From positions 100,980-110,034 of the forward strand of contig DIHI01000005.1 in assembly GCA_002420085.1 (NCBI GenBank): a stretch of DNA of 9,055 bases, given 5' to 3'. The notes beneath the pieces are model-generated. The model was given only the letters and a program-made list of their open reading frames with translations, searched no databases and had not been told where the DNA came from. The position numbers and the translations under genes were made by a program. Shown one piece after another: positions 1 to 8,991 of this stretch. The stretch is from Lysobacterales bacterium UBA5700. Its GTDB lineage: Bacteria > Pseudomonadota > Gammaproteobacteria > Xanthomonadales > Xanthomonadaceae. Numbering within the stretch: the stretch's first letter is position 1; the number at the start of each line of letters is the position of its first letter.

Positions 1-8
1 TCAGCCAT
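1..8 (-). CDS. Possible start of a further gene (partial, leaves window)
   Basis: An ATG on the minus strand at 8-6 follows the rfbB stop codon by only 4 bases and reads Met-Ala before the window ends. The spacing fits the next gene of a dTDP-sugar operon, where rfbA, rfbC or rfbD commonly neighbour rfbB. No clear Shine-Dalgarno sequence is visible within the end of rfbB, and two codons cannot identify a product. This rests on position alone. Confidence 0.3.
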
Positions 9-12
9 CGGG

Positions 13-1068
13 CTAGTGCTGCTGTCCGATCCGTTCCAGGCGATAGCTGCCATCCAGCACCCGCTGCACCCAGACATCGTTGGCCAGATACCAATCGACC
101 GTGCGGACGATGCCCTGCTCGAAATCGACGCTCGGCGTCCAGCCCAACTCACGCCGAATCTTGCCGGCATCGATGGCGTAGCGGCGATCATGGCCGGGGC
201 GGTCGGCAACGAAGCTGATCTGCGTCTCGCGCGGCACGCCGTCCGGGCGCGGCCGACGCTGATCGATCAGGGCGCAGATGGTGCGGACCACCACGATGTT
301 CTCGCGCTCGGCATCGCCACCGACAGTGTAGGTCTCGCCGACCCGGCCGGCCGCCAGCACCCGCCGGATGGCAGCGCAATGGTCGCCGACGTACAGCCAG
401 TCGCGGACATTGCGGCCGTCGCCGTAGACCGGCAGCGGCTCGCCGCGCAGGGCCTTCAGGATGATCAGCGGGATCAGCTTCTCGGGAAACTGGTAGGGAC
501 CGTAGTTGTTGGAGCAATTGGTGGTCAGGGTCGGCAGGCCGTAGGTGTGGTGGAACGCCCGCACCAGGTGATCGGAGGCGGCCTTGGACGCCGAATACGG
601 CGAATTCGGCGCGTAGGGTGTGGTCTCGCTGAACCGGCCCTCGGCACCCAGCGAACCGTAGACCTCATCGGTGCTGACATGCAGGAACCGGAACCGCTCG
701 CGCGCCTCGCCGGCCAGTGAACGCCAGTAGTCGCGGGCGCTTTCGAGCAGCCCCAGGGTGCCGACGACATTGGTCTGCACGAATGCCGCCGGACCGTCGA
801 TCGAGCGATCGACGTGACTCTCGGCCGCGAAGTTGATGATCGCCTCAGGTCGATGCTCGGCCAGCAGGCGATCGACCAGGGCACGATCACCGATGTCGCC
901 CCGGACGAACAGATGCGCCGGATTGCCGTCCAGGGTCGCCAACGTATCGAGATTGCCGGCATAGCTCAGGACATCGAGATTGACCACCCGGATGCCGGCC
1001 GCCACGGCATCCAGAACGAAATTGCCGCCGATGAAACCGGCCCCGCCGGTAACCAGCCAGGTGGTCAT
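13..1068 (-). CDS. rfbB: dTDP-glucose 4,6-dehydratase
   Basis: RfbB (RmlB) converts dTDP-glucose to dTDP-4-keto-6-deoxyglucose in the cytoplasm. This is the second step toward dTDP-L-rhamnose and other dTDP-6-deoxysugars for O-antigen, capsule or glycan. The 351-residue protein is a short-chain dehydrogenase of the extended type. It shows an NAD-binding TGGAGFIG loop at residues 7-14, the dehydratase signature STDEVYG at 132-138 (Thr133, Asp134, Glu135 catalytic), and the Tyr158-x3-Lys162 pair in YSASK. The downstream stretch with [14 protein letters not shown] at 187-200 is also typical. The frame stays open 15 codons further upstream, but the start at 1068 is preferred: the family begins right at the NAD loop, and a GAGGA lies 6 bases before it (1075-1079). 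That ATG overlaps the stop of the preceding oxygenase gene as ATGA, which suggests translational coupling. Family and length match; the final sugar made is not shown here. Confidence 0.95.
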   Translation of the reverse strand: MTTWLVTGGAGFIGGNFVLDAVAAGIRVVNLDVLSYAGNLDTLATLDGNPAHLFVRGDIGDRALVDRLLAEHRPEAIINFAAESHVDRSIDGPAAFVQTNVVGTLGLLESARDYWRSLAGEARERFRFLHVSTDEVYGSLGAEGRFSETTPYAPNSPYSASKAASDHLVRAFHHTYGLPTLTTNCSNNYGPYQFPEKLIPLIILKALRGEPLPVYGDGRNVRDWLYVGDHCAAIRRVLAAGRVGETYTVGGDAERENIVVVRTICALIDQRRPRPDGVPRETQISFVADRPGHDRRYAIDAGKIRRELGWTPSVDFEQGIVRTVDWYLANDVWVQRVLDGSYRLERIGQQH

Positions 1069-1808
1069 CGGACGTCCTCGACACCGCCGTCGAGGGCCGG
1101 TCCGCGATACCAACCCGACACCGCTCGACGGATGCCGCGCGCGAACGGCGGAACGTAGCCGACAGCGTGCGGCTGCGGCACGCGGAACAGGTTGAGCGCA
1201 TTGAAAGTCGGCATGAAGGCTCCGGGTTGATTGCCGAGCGCGTCGAAGAAATGCAGGTAGCCGCCCCAGTCCGGACGCCAGCCCTCGGTCAGGTTGAAGA
1301 CGTAGGCACAGCGGCGATTGGCACGCGGCATCAGATCATTGTGATAGGACAGGAAATTGCCCGGCCCGAATTGGGTCGCCTGAGCATCGACCGCGATCGG
1401 AGTGGGATCGTCGAGCACCGTCCGGATCAGGCCGAGCATGGCATCGCCGGCGAGGAAATCGAAGAATTCATGCAGGACCGGACATGGCACCGTCGTCGGC
1501 CGAGCCGCCGGGTCCATGTGGTACAGGCCGTAGGCATACCCGAACTTGCCACTGGCATGGCTGAACACCCGCCGTTGCAGATCGGACATCTCCTGGCCCG
1601 ACAGCCTGCTCAGGTTGGCGTGCTCGATCACCGCCGCGCCGTTGTCGTCGTAATAGGTGAACGACCATGGCACCTCGCGCTGCATGCACTCGGCCAGACG
1701 CCGGGCACCATCATCGCTCAGGACATCGCGGATCTGCACGCGGCCGAGCCGGGCGAACTCGGTCGCCGCTGCGCCCAGGTCGAGCGCGGGATTAAGGGCA
1801 AAGGTCAC
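1065..1808 (-). CDS. 2-oxoglutarate/Fe(II)-dependent oxygenase, prolyl-hydroxylase-like
   Basis: This 247-residue protein looks like a soluble 2-oxoglutarate- and Fe(II)-dependent hydroxylase of the prolyl-4-hydroxylase/Tpa1-like group. The expected metal triad is visible: His156 and Asp158 in YHNDL, and His214 in PQPHAVGYV. Arg227, six residues before Trp233 in RRAVSGWY, sits where the family's 2-oxoglutarate-binding arginine lies. The double-stranded beta-helix core would span about residues 140-236. No signal peptide or membrane segment is seen. The start is a GTG without a clear Shine-Dalgarno sequence, 12 bases after the ssb stop. It is in the same frame as ssb, so the ssb TGA blocks any earlier start, and the next Met is residue 42. 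The stop overlaps the rfbB ATG. The substrate is unknown: it could be a protein side chain, a sugar nucleotide or a small molecule. Being between ssb and rfbB does not decide this. Confidence 0.85.
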   Translation of the reverse strand: MTFALNPALDLGAAATEFARLGRVQIRDVLSDDGARRLAECMQREVPWSFTYYDDNGAAVIEHANLSRLSGQEMSDLQRRVFSHASGKFGYAYGLYHMDPAARPTTVPCPVLHEFFDFLAGDAMLGLIRTVLDDPTPIAVDAQATQFGPGNFLSYHNDLMPRANRRCAYVFNLTEGWRPDWGGYLHFFDALGNQPGAFMPTFNALNLFRVPQPHAVGYVPPFARGIRRAVSGWYRGPALDGGVEDVR

Positions 1809-1820
1809 GGCGGCGCCGGT

Positions 1821-2306
1821 TCAGAACGGGATGTCGTCGTCGAGGAAGTCCGACGGCGGCTCATTCTGGCCGGACGCGGACGTGCTCGGGGCCGGACCGC
1901 GACGACGCTGCTGGCCGTCGTCGTATTCGCCGCTGCGGGCCGAACGGCGCGGGCCGTCGCCACCGTCACCAGGCATGCCGCCGAGCATCTGCATCTCATT
2001 GGCGATGATGTCGGTGGTGTAGCGCTCGACGCCCTGCTTGTCGGTGTATTTGTCGGTGCGCAGGCTGCCCTCGACATAGACCTGCCGGCCCTTCTTCAGA
2101 TACTCACCGGCGATCTCGGCCAGCTTGCCGAAGAACTTCACCCGGTGCCACTCGGTGCGTTCCTGTTTCTGGCCCTGCTTGTCGACCCATTGCTCGCTGG
2201 TCGCGAGGCTGATCGTGGTGATCGCATTGCCGGACTGGCCATAACGAACCTCGGGGTCGGCCCCAAGATTGCCGACGAGAATGACTTTGTTGATGCCGCG
2301 TGCCAT
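1821..2306 (-). CDS. ssb: Single-stranded DNA-binding protein SSB
   Basis: SSB coats single-stranded DNA during replication, recombination and repair, and recruits partner enzymes through its C-terminal tip. The 161-residue protein has an OB fold at about residues 1-110. DNA-stacking aromatics match the E. coli protein: Trp40, Trp54 and Phe60, with Tyr87 at the place of E. coli Trp88. A Gly/Arg/Ser/Gln-rich disordered linker covers about 110-147. It ends in the conserved acidic tip DFLDDDIPF, so the gene is complete. It is somewhat shorter than the 178-residue E. coli SSB because of the linker. A GAGGA lies 5 bases before the ATG (2312-2316), and a perfect TATAAT (2361-2356, minus strand) lies about 50 bases upstream. 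It is the first gene of the left-hand block and diverges from ispB. Confidence 0.98.
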   Translation of the reverse strand: MARGINKVILVGNLGADPEVRYGQSGNAITTISLATSEQWVDKQGQKQERTEWHRVKFFGKLAEIAGEYLKKGRQVYVEGSLRTDKYTDKQGVERYTTDIIANEMQMLGGMPGDGGDGPRRSARSGEYDDGQQRRRGPAPSTSASGQNEPPSDFLDDDIPF

Positions 2307-2355
2307 GGCAGTCCTCGATTGGTGAACGGATCGGTGGGTTCGGACCGAAGCATGA

Positions 2356-2361
2356 ATTATA
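2356..2361 (-). promoter_or_regulatory. -10 box of the putative ssb promoter
   Basis: A perfect TATAAT on the minus strand lies about 50 bases upstream of the ssb ATG, which would give a leader of roughly 40 bases carrying the GAGGA ribosome-binding site. Such a hexamer is rare in DNA this GC-rich. No good -35 hexamer is present at 16-18 bases; that position falls in the GC-rich 12-bp site at 2370-2381. The promoter may therefore need an activator, or the -35 match may simply be weak. Confidence 0.6.
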
Positions 2362-2369
2362 GCCGGGCG

Positions 2370-2423
2370 CCGGAAATCGGGCGGCTTACGCGAACCAGGG
2401 CAGGCATCTTGCCCGATTTCGGG
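2370..2423. promoter_or_regulatory. Paired inverted 12-bp sites between ssb and ispB (candidate operator)
   Basis: The plus strand reads CCGGAAATCGGG at 2370-2381. The minus strand reads CCCGAAATCGGG at 2423-2412, which matches at 11 of 12 positions. Within them, GAAATCGGGC (2373-2382) and GCCCGATTTC (2411-2420) form a perfect 10-bp inverted repeat. Each 12-mer is itself nearly palindromic around its centre. The site centres are 42 bp apart, close to four helical turns. The left site overlaps the -35/spacer region of the ssb promoter, and the right site lies upstream of the ispB TATAAT. This suggests a regulator binding two sites on one face of the helix. No known regulator's consensus was recognised. 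Confidence 0.4.
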
Positions 2424-2437
2424 TAGGAAAAGTTCGC

Positions 2438-3493
2438 ATGTCCGATCCGCCGGCCGGACCGTATAATGCCCGGATCATGCCAACCGCGACCCCGCAGACC
2501 GCCCCGGCCCAGACCCACCCGGCCTTCGCCCTGGCGGCGATACAGAAACTCGCCGCTGAGGATATGCGCGGCGTCAATGCCCTGATCCGCAACCGTCTGA
2601 CCTCCGAGGTGGCGCTGATCAACCAGATCGCCGAGCACATCATCACCGGAGGCGGCAAGCGGCTGCGGCCGATCCTGGTGGTGTTGTCGGCACGCGCGCT
2701 GGGCTATCAGGGCAGCGCCCACCACCAACTCGCGGCGATCGTCGAGTTCATCCACACGGCGACCCTGCTGCACGACGATGTGGTCGATGAGTCCGACATG
2801 CGGCGCGGGCGCAAGACCGCCAATGCCCTGTGGGGCAACGCGCCGAGCGTTCTGGTCGGCGATTTCCTGTACTCGCGCAGCTTCCAGCTCATGGTCGAGT
2901 TGGGCGAGATGACCATCATGCAGGTGCTGGCCGACACCACCAATGCGATCGCCGAGGGTGAGGTGCTGCAACTGCTGCACATCCACAACCCGGATATCGA
3001 CCAGGCCGCCTACCTGCGGGTCATCGAACGCAAGACCGCCGTGCTGTTCTCGGCTGCAACCCGGCTGGGTGGTCTGCTGGCCGGTGCCGATGCCCGTATC
3101 CAGAACGCCCTCGCCGACTACGGCCGGCTGCTCGGCCTGGCCTTCCAGATCGCCGATGACGTGCTCGATTACACGGCCAATCCGGAAATGTTGGGCAAGA
3201 ACCTCGGCGACGACCTCGCCGAAGGCAAGGCGACCCTGCCGCTGATCCACGCGCTCAACCACAGCACCGGTGCAACCCGGCGCCGACTCAAGGAAATCAT
3301 CCAGAACGGCGACACCCGCGCGATGTCGGAAGTGCTGGAGGCGATCCATGCCTGCGACGGCATGGCCTACAGCCAGCGTCTGGCCACCGGCTATGCCGAC
3401 GCTGCCGAGGCGGCGCTGTCGGCACTGCCGCCGGGTGAGCACCTCGATGCCCTGCGGGCCCTGGCCCGTTACGCGGTCGAACGGCGCTCCTGA
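2438..3493 (+). CDS. ispB: Octaprenyl diphosphate synthase (trans-polyprenyl synthase)
   Basis: IspB extends farnesyl diphosphate with isopentenyl diphosphate to the C40-type chain used for the ubiquinone side chain. It is a soluble Mg-dependent enzyme. Counted from 2438, residues 71-78 are GGGKRLRP (substrate phosphate binding). The first Asp-rich motif lies in [15 protein letters not shown] (Asp113, Asp114, Asp117), and the second in [10 protein letters not shown] (Asp240, Asp241, Asp244). The fifth residue before the first motif is Ala108, a small residue as in E. coli IspB, which fits a long-chain product. The body aligns with E. coli IspB (323 residues) almost throughout, while the first 33 or so residues are an extra N-terminal segment. 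The start is uncertain: 2438 has an AGGA 9 bases before it, but a perfect TATAAT at 2462-2467 favours the ATG at 2477 (338 residues). The exact chain length made is inferred from the family. Confidence 0.95.
   Translation: MSDPPAGPYNARIMPTATPQTAPAQTHPAFALAAIQKLAAEDMRGVNALIRNRLTSEVALINQIAEHIITGGGKRLRPILVVLSARALGYQGSAHHQLAAIVEFIHTATLLHDDVVDESDMRRGRKTANALWGNAPSVLVGDFLYSRSFQLMVELGEMTIMQVLADTTNAIAEGEVLQLLHIHNPDIDQAAYLRVIERKTAVLFSAATRLGGLLAGADARIQNALADYGRLLGLAFQIADDVLDYTANPEMLGKNLGDDLAEGKATLPLIHALNHSTGATRRRLKEIIQNGDTRAMSEVLEAIHACDGMAYSQRLATGYADAAEAALSALPPGEHLDALRALARYAVERRS
2462..2467 (+). promoter_or_regulatory. -10 box of a putative ispB promoter
   Basis: A perfect TATAAT on the plus strand ends 9 bases before the ATG at 2477. 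Transcription would begin at about 2474-2476, giving an essentially leaderless mRNA for that ATG and excluding the start at 2438 from this transcript. The -35 region at 17 bases (TGTCCG) is poor. If 2438 is the real start, this hexamer is coding sequence (Tyr-Asn codons) and the promoter lies further upstream. Confidence 0.5.
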
Positions 3494-3494
3494 A

Positions 3495-3524
3495 CCCGGC
3501 ACTGCCGCAAACCGGGAGCCCCGG
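3495..3524. terminator. GC-rich hairpins between convergent ispB and murD2 (weak terminator candidate)
   Basis: Only 44 bases separate the ends of the convergent genes. They contain a perfect 5-bp GC stem with a 3-base loop, CCGGG-AGC-CCCGG (3512-3524). The alternative is CCCGG at 3495-3499 pairing with CCGGG at 3512-3516. No T-tract follows on either strand, so a classical intrinsic terminator is not shown. The position is the main reason to list it. Confidence 0.2.
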
Positions 3525-3537
3525 CACGGATCCGCGA

Positions 3538-4891
3538 TCAGGCGATGCCCAGGCCGGGAATCGCGGTGATTGCATCCGGATCGAACCCACACAGGGCCGC
3601 GAAGTGCCGGCCGCGTTCGACGTAATCGCGATAGCGCGGGAAGCTCGGCGCCCCCGGCGACAGCAGCAGAACCCCGGCACCGGCCAGCACGCCGCGACCG
3701 GCAGCGACGGCAGCCACCAGATCCTCGGCAGCGATCAGCCGAAACCGTCCGGCGCGGGCGGCCGAGTCCAGCAGGGCGTGGATGCGCGGCCCATTCTGGC
3801 CGTGGGTGATCACTGCCAGCGGCGGCGCCTGTTCGATCCGGGTCAGGAACGGCGTCCAATCCACGCCTCGGTCGAAACCGCCGACGATCACCGCCAGTGG
3901 CTGGCCGGCCAGCGTATCGAGTGCGGCAATGCTGGCGTGCGGGGTGGTCGCGATCGAGTCGTTGATGCAGACGATTCCACCGCAGGTGCCGAGCGTTTGC
4001 AGACGATGCGGCAGTGCTCGAAAATCGAACAGGCTCGGCACCAGGGCCCGTGCATCCAGACCGAACGCCTCGACGGCGGTCAGTGCGGCACAGACATTGC
4101 TGCGGTTGTGGCCACCGGGCAGGGCCAGCCCGGCCAGATCGGCCACCCTCTGCCGCCCGCGATGCAGGTGCTGGCCCGACATGTGCCAGCCATCGCCCGT
4201 GCCGAACCACCGTGGCTCGACCCCCGCAGGCACCTGCACTGCCATCGACGGGTCGGCCGGGAGCACCGCGATGCGCGGCCGGGCGCGCTCGATCAGGGCC
4301 AGCTTGTCGGCGTAATACCGCTGCACCGAGCCGTGCCAGTCGAGGTGCTCGGGGAACAGATTGAGCACGACCGCCACCTCCGGCGCGCGCGCCTCGCAGG
4401 TCTGGAAGCTGGACAGTTCGATCGCCCACGCCTGCGGTGGCGGCTCGACATCCAGCAGTTCCAGCAGGGGCAGGCCGATATTGCCGGCCAGGGCGGTGCG
4501 CAGGCCAGCCGCACGCAGCAGGTGGGCGATCAGTGCAGTCGCCGTGCTCTTGCCCTTGGTGCCGGTGACACAGAGGGTCCGGGCCTCGGGATTCTCGGCG
4601 AACCACAGGCCGGTGCCGCCGATCAGGCACGCACCTCGGCGCAGCGCCGTGTCTGCCGGCTCGTGATACGGGCTGATGCCGGGCGACTTGATGACCACGT
4701 CGAAACCCGCCAGCCGATCGCCGTCGATCGCCGTCTCGATGACCAGCAGCGGATCACCGACCGCACACGCGGCCGCCACCTCCTCCGGCCGGCACAGCAG
4801 GGTCAGCGGCTGATTCGGCAGCCGGCGACGCACGGCGGCATGGGCGGCCTGCCCTTCCCGGCCCCAGCCCCAGATCGCGACCTGTCGCCCG

Positions 4892-4911
<20 letters not shown>
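3538..4911 (-). CDS. murD2: UDP-MurNAc-L-alanine--L-glutamate ligase (MurD2)
   Basis: A 457-residue Mur ligase of the MurD type. As MurD2 it would join L-glutamate, not D-glutamate, to UDP-MurNAc-L-alanine in the cytoplasm using ATP. Visible features are an N-terminal Rossmann-like nucleotide-binding segment (VAIWGWGREG, 11-20), the ATP-binding GTKGKSTA (117-124), HNRSN (268-272), PHRLQ (301-305), and a C-terminal domain with GGFDRGVDW (344-352) and LLSPGAPSFPRYRDY (416-430). Position 320, in NDSIATTP, is Ile where D-Glu-specific MurD enzymes such as E. coli's have the Lys of NDSKATN that helps hold D-Glu. The MurD2 call rests mainly on the adjacent murL, which needs an L-Glu intermediate, and on this difference. 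The ATG at 4911 overlaps the end of murL by 20 bases, with only a weak Shine-Dalgarno sequence, which fits translational coupling. If the partner reading is wrong, it would be an ordinary murD. Confidence 0.92.
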
Positions 4912-6269
<1,358 letters not shown>

Positions 6270-6277
<8 letters not shown>

Positions 6278-8906
6278 CGAGCACATCCTCGGCCGGCAGT
6301 GGCCGCAGATTGTAGGCGTTGGCCATGCTGGCACCATAGGCGCCGGCATGACCGAGCAGGACGATATCGCCCTCGGCGGTGGCATCGGGCAGGTGCCGGC
6401 GGCGCCCGAGCACATCGCCGGTCTCGCAGATCGGCCCGACCACATCCGCCGCTGCCCCGTCCGGCGCATCGATCCGGCTGAGATTGACGATCTCGTGCCA
6501 GGCGTCGTACAGCGCCGGCCGCAGAATGGCATTCATGCCGGCATCGACGCCGATCCGACGCAGCCCGGCCTTCTCGACCGTCTGGGTCACGCCGAGCAGC
6601 AGGACACCGGCCTCGGCGACCAGATAGCGGCCCGGCTCGACCCACAGCGCATAGTGCGGATAGGCCGCCTTGACCTCGGCCAGCACCTGGCCATAGGCAG
6701 CCATGTCGAACGGCTCGGCCTGTGGATCGTAGGCGACACCGAGACCACCGCCGATATCGATGACAGCGACCGTGCCGATGCCCTCGGCGATCGCCGCCAG
6801 CCGACCGTACACCTCACGCCAGTGGCCGGCGTCGTGGATACCGCTGCCGATATGGGCATGCAAGCCGACGATCCTGACCTCGGCAGCCCGCGCAGCGGCC
6901 AGAAAGGTCGGCAGAGCGTCGAGCGCCAGCCCGAACTTGGCCTGCCGACCGCCGGTGCGCACCTTCTCGTGATGCCCGCCGCCGAATCCCGGATCGAGCC
7001 GTAACAGCAACGCACGGCCGGCGAACATCTCACGCCAGCGAAGCAGGGCCTCGGTGTTGTCGATCGTGACGTGGACCCCACGCGCCAGCGCCTCGGCATA
7101 CTCGTGGCGAGGCGCGAAGCTGGGCGTGAACAGCACCCGATCCGGCGCCAGTTCCGGCAGCACCGTGAACACATGGCGCAACTCGCCGAGGCTGACGCAC
7201 TCGAACCCGAAGCCGGCCGCCGCCAGCACCCGCAGCAACGCCGGATGCGGGTTGGCCTTGAGCGCATAGAAACGCCGATCGATCGCCGCCACCCGCAGCA
7301 GATCCTCGGCACGCGCCCGAACCGTGGCCAGATCGTAGACGTAGCGGGGTGTCCCAGCGGTCGCCAGATGCAACAGCCGCGCGCGCTGCCGTTGCCACCA
7401 TGGCGATGGTCGGGCACCCGGCGGCGACTGGATCGAACGCCAACTCGGGCCGAACACCGCCGACTCATTGACCGGCATTGCACCGCAGCCGATCAGCAAT
7501 TCGTGCAGACGCGGCAGCAGTGCGTCCTCCAGCGCCTCATCGATCACGAAGGTCAGATTCAGATCGTTGGAACTCTGCGAGATCAGATGCACCCGCTCGC
7601 GACCGAACTCGGCCAGCACGTCCGACAGCCGATGCAGCAGCGAGCGCATGCCACGTCCGACCAGGGTCAAGGCGGCACAGGGTGCGATCGTCCGAACCCG
7701 GCAGACCTCGGCCAGATCCGCGCTCAGTGCCTCCAGGACATTGGTGCTGACCAAGTTGTCGCTGGGATCGAGCGAGACCGTGACATTGGCCTCGGACGAA
7801 CCGATCAGATCGACCGACAGCCCGTGCGTGCGGAAGCGGGCGAACACATCGGCCAGGAATCCGACCTGCTGCCACATGCCGATCGTTTCCATCGACACCA
7901 GCACGATGCCCCGCCGGGAACTGACCGCCTTCACGCCCGGCACCGAATCGGCCGCCGCAGCAATCACGGTTCCGGCCAGATCGGGGCGATCGGTATCGCG
8001 GATCCAGATCGGCACACCCGCCTCACGGCACGGATGGATGCAGCGCGGATGCAGCACCTTGGCCCCGGTGGAAGCGATTTCCTGCGCCTCCTCGTAATCG
8101 AGCCGGGCCAATAATCGCGCCTCCGGAACCCGGCGCGGATTGGCGCTGAACATGCCCGGCACGTCGGTCCATATTTCCGTGCGCAGCGCCTTCAACACGG
8201 CACCGAAGCAGGTCGCCGACGTGTCCGACCCCCCGCGCCCGAGCAAGGCGGTGCCACCGCCGACCGCCCGCACGATGAAGCCCTGACCGAGCAACAGCCG
8301 GCCATGTCCAAGCAGGCGCGCCGACAGATCGGGATCCGGGCGCAGATCGCAATTGGCCAGCATCCGCTCGGCCTCCTCACCCCGCAGCGGCTGCGGTTCG
8401 GCACGCAGCCAGTCGCGGCTGTCGATCCAATTCAGGTCCAGCCCTCCGGCGCGCAAATAGGCTACGCCCAACGCCGACGACAGCAATTCGCCCTCGGCCA
8501 GCACCTCGGCGCGCCAGTCGGCCGGCGCCGCAGATGCGCGCGGATCGGCCAAGAGGTTGCCGAAATGAGCGAACCGTGTTCCGAGCACGGCCTCCGGCTC
8601 CAGGCCCAGCTCCTCGGCGAACTGGCGGTGCCGAGTGACGATCGCCTCGGCGCGCTGGTCGGCCAGAACAGAATCGCCGGCCACCCGCGCATCGATCAGC
8701 GCCAACAGGGCATTGGTGATCCCGGACAGGGCCGAGACCACCACCAGCACGGCGGCCTGCTCGGTTTCCGCACGCTGTCGGATCAGGGCACCGATGGTGT
8801 CCCAGCGATCGCGCCGACTGACACTGGTGCCACCGAACTTGAGAACGACCCAGGGCTGTGGCGAGGGGTCGGGACCGGCAGCCGAGGATGGCGCGGTCGC
8901 GCTCAT
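6270..8906 (-). CDS. lysAC: Bifunctional aspartate kinase / diaminopimelate decarboxylase
   Basis: An 878-residue fusion. The N-terminal aspartate kinase (about residues 18-315) makes aspartyl phosphate, the entry step to lysine, methionine, threonine and diaminopimelate. It shows KFGGTSV (23-29), GRGGSDTSA (223-231) and DVPGMFSANPR (248-258). An ACT-type regulatory region follows at about 335-485 (SSEANVTVSLD, 370-380), so feedback control by an amino acid is likely. The C-terminal PLP-dependent diaminopimelate decarboxylase (about 510-878) makes lysine. It shows the PLP lysine Lys550 in FYALKAN, HAHIGSGI (683-690), DIGGGLG (717-723), EPGRYLVA (757-764), Cys827 in CETGD, and Tyr857 in GAYGAS. 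Such fusions, of similar length, are known in Xanthomonas. The frame is open to 9017 from a TTG, but the ATG at 8906 fits the aspartokinase start better. The start lies in a 14-bp tandem repeat. The stop lies inside murL. Confidence 0.95.
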
Positions 8907-8922
8907 GGAGTCGCGCTCATGG
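8896..8922. repeat. 14-bp-period tandem duplication at the lysAC start
   Basis: The 13-bp sequence GTCGCGCTCATGG occurs at 8896-8908 and again at 8910-8922 on the plus strand. On the coding strand this duplicates the start context ATGAGCGCGAC. The first ATG (8920) opens a 5-codon frame, Met-Ser-Ala-Thr-Pro-stop, whose TGA overlaps the lysAC ATG (8906) as ATGA. The second copy is the real lysAC start (Met-Ser-Ala-Thr-Ala). Confidence 0.85.
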
Positions 8923-8961
8923 TTAGGGAATGGACGCTGGAGAAGGGCGGGGGCAGCGGCA

Positions 8962-8991
8962 ATTATCGACGATACGCCGGCACAACGGCAG
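8962..8991 (-). promoter_or_regulatory. Weak candidate promoter for lysAC-murL-murD2
   Basis: On the minus strand, CTGCCG (8991-8986, 3 of 6 matches to the -35 consensus) is followed after 18 bases by GATAAT (8967-8962, 5 of 6 matches to the -10 consensus). Transcription would start about 35 bases before the short frame at 8920. It is the best pair in the 149 bases upstream of lysAC, but the -35 match is poor and no operator was recognised beside it. Confidence 0.3.

Noticed and set aside
1069..1113. 15-codon N-terminal extension of rfbB
   Set aside because: It would add an Arg-rich stretch before the NAD loop and overlap the oxygenase gene further. The ATG at 1068 has a GAGGA 6 bases upstream.
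2398..2414. GGGCA-N7-TGCCC inverted repeat upstream of ispB
   Set aside because: The 5-bp arms are too short to stand alone, and the right arm overlaps the better-supported 12-bp site at 2412-2423.
1167..2426. 419-codon plus-strand open frame opposite the oxygenase and ssb
   Set aside because: It is antisense to two real genes and reads across the ssb promoter. It contains no recognisable motif.
2357..4630. 757-codon minus-strand open frame across ispB and murD2
   Set aside because: It overlaps two well-identified genes in other frames. Its translation is low-complexity and Arg/Gly/Ala-rich with no recognisable domain, which is expected of shadow frames in GC-rich DNA.
6278..6532. 85-codon N-terminal extension of murL
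   Set aside because: It lies inside the lysAC coding region, has shadow composition, and would bypass the GAGGA that is well placed for the ATG at 6277.
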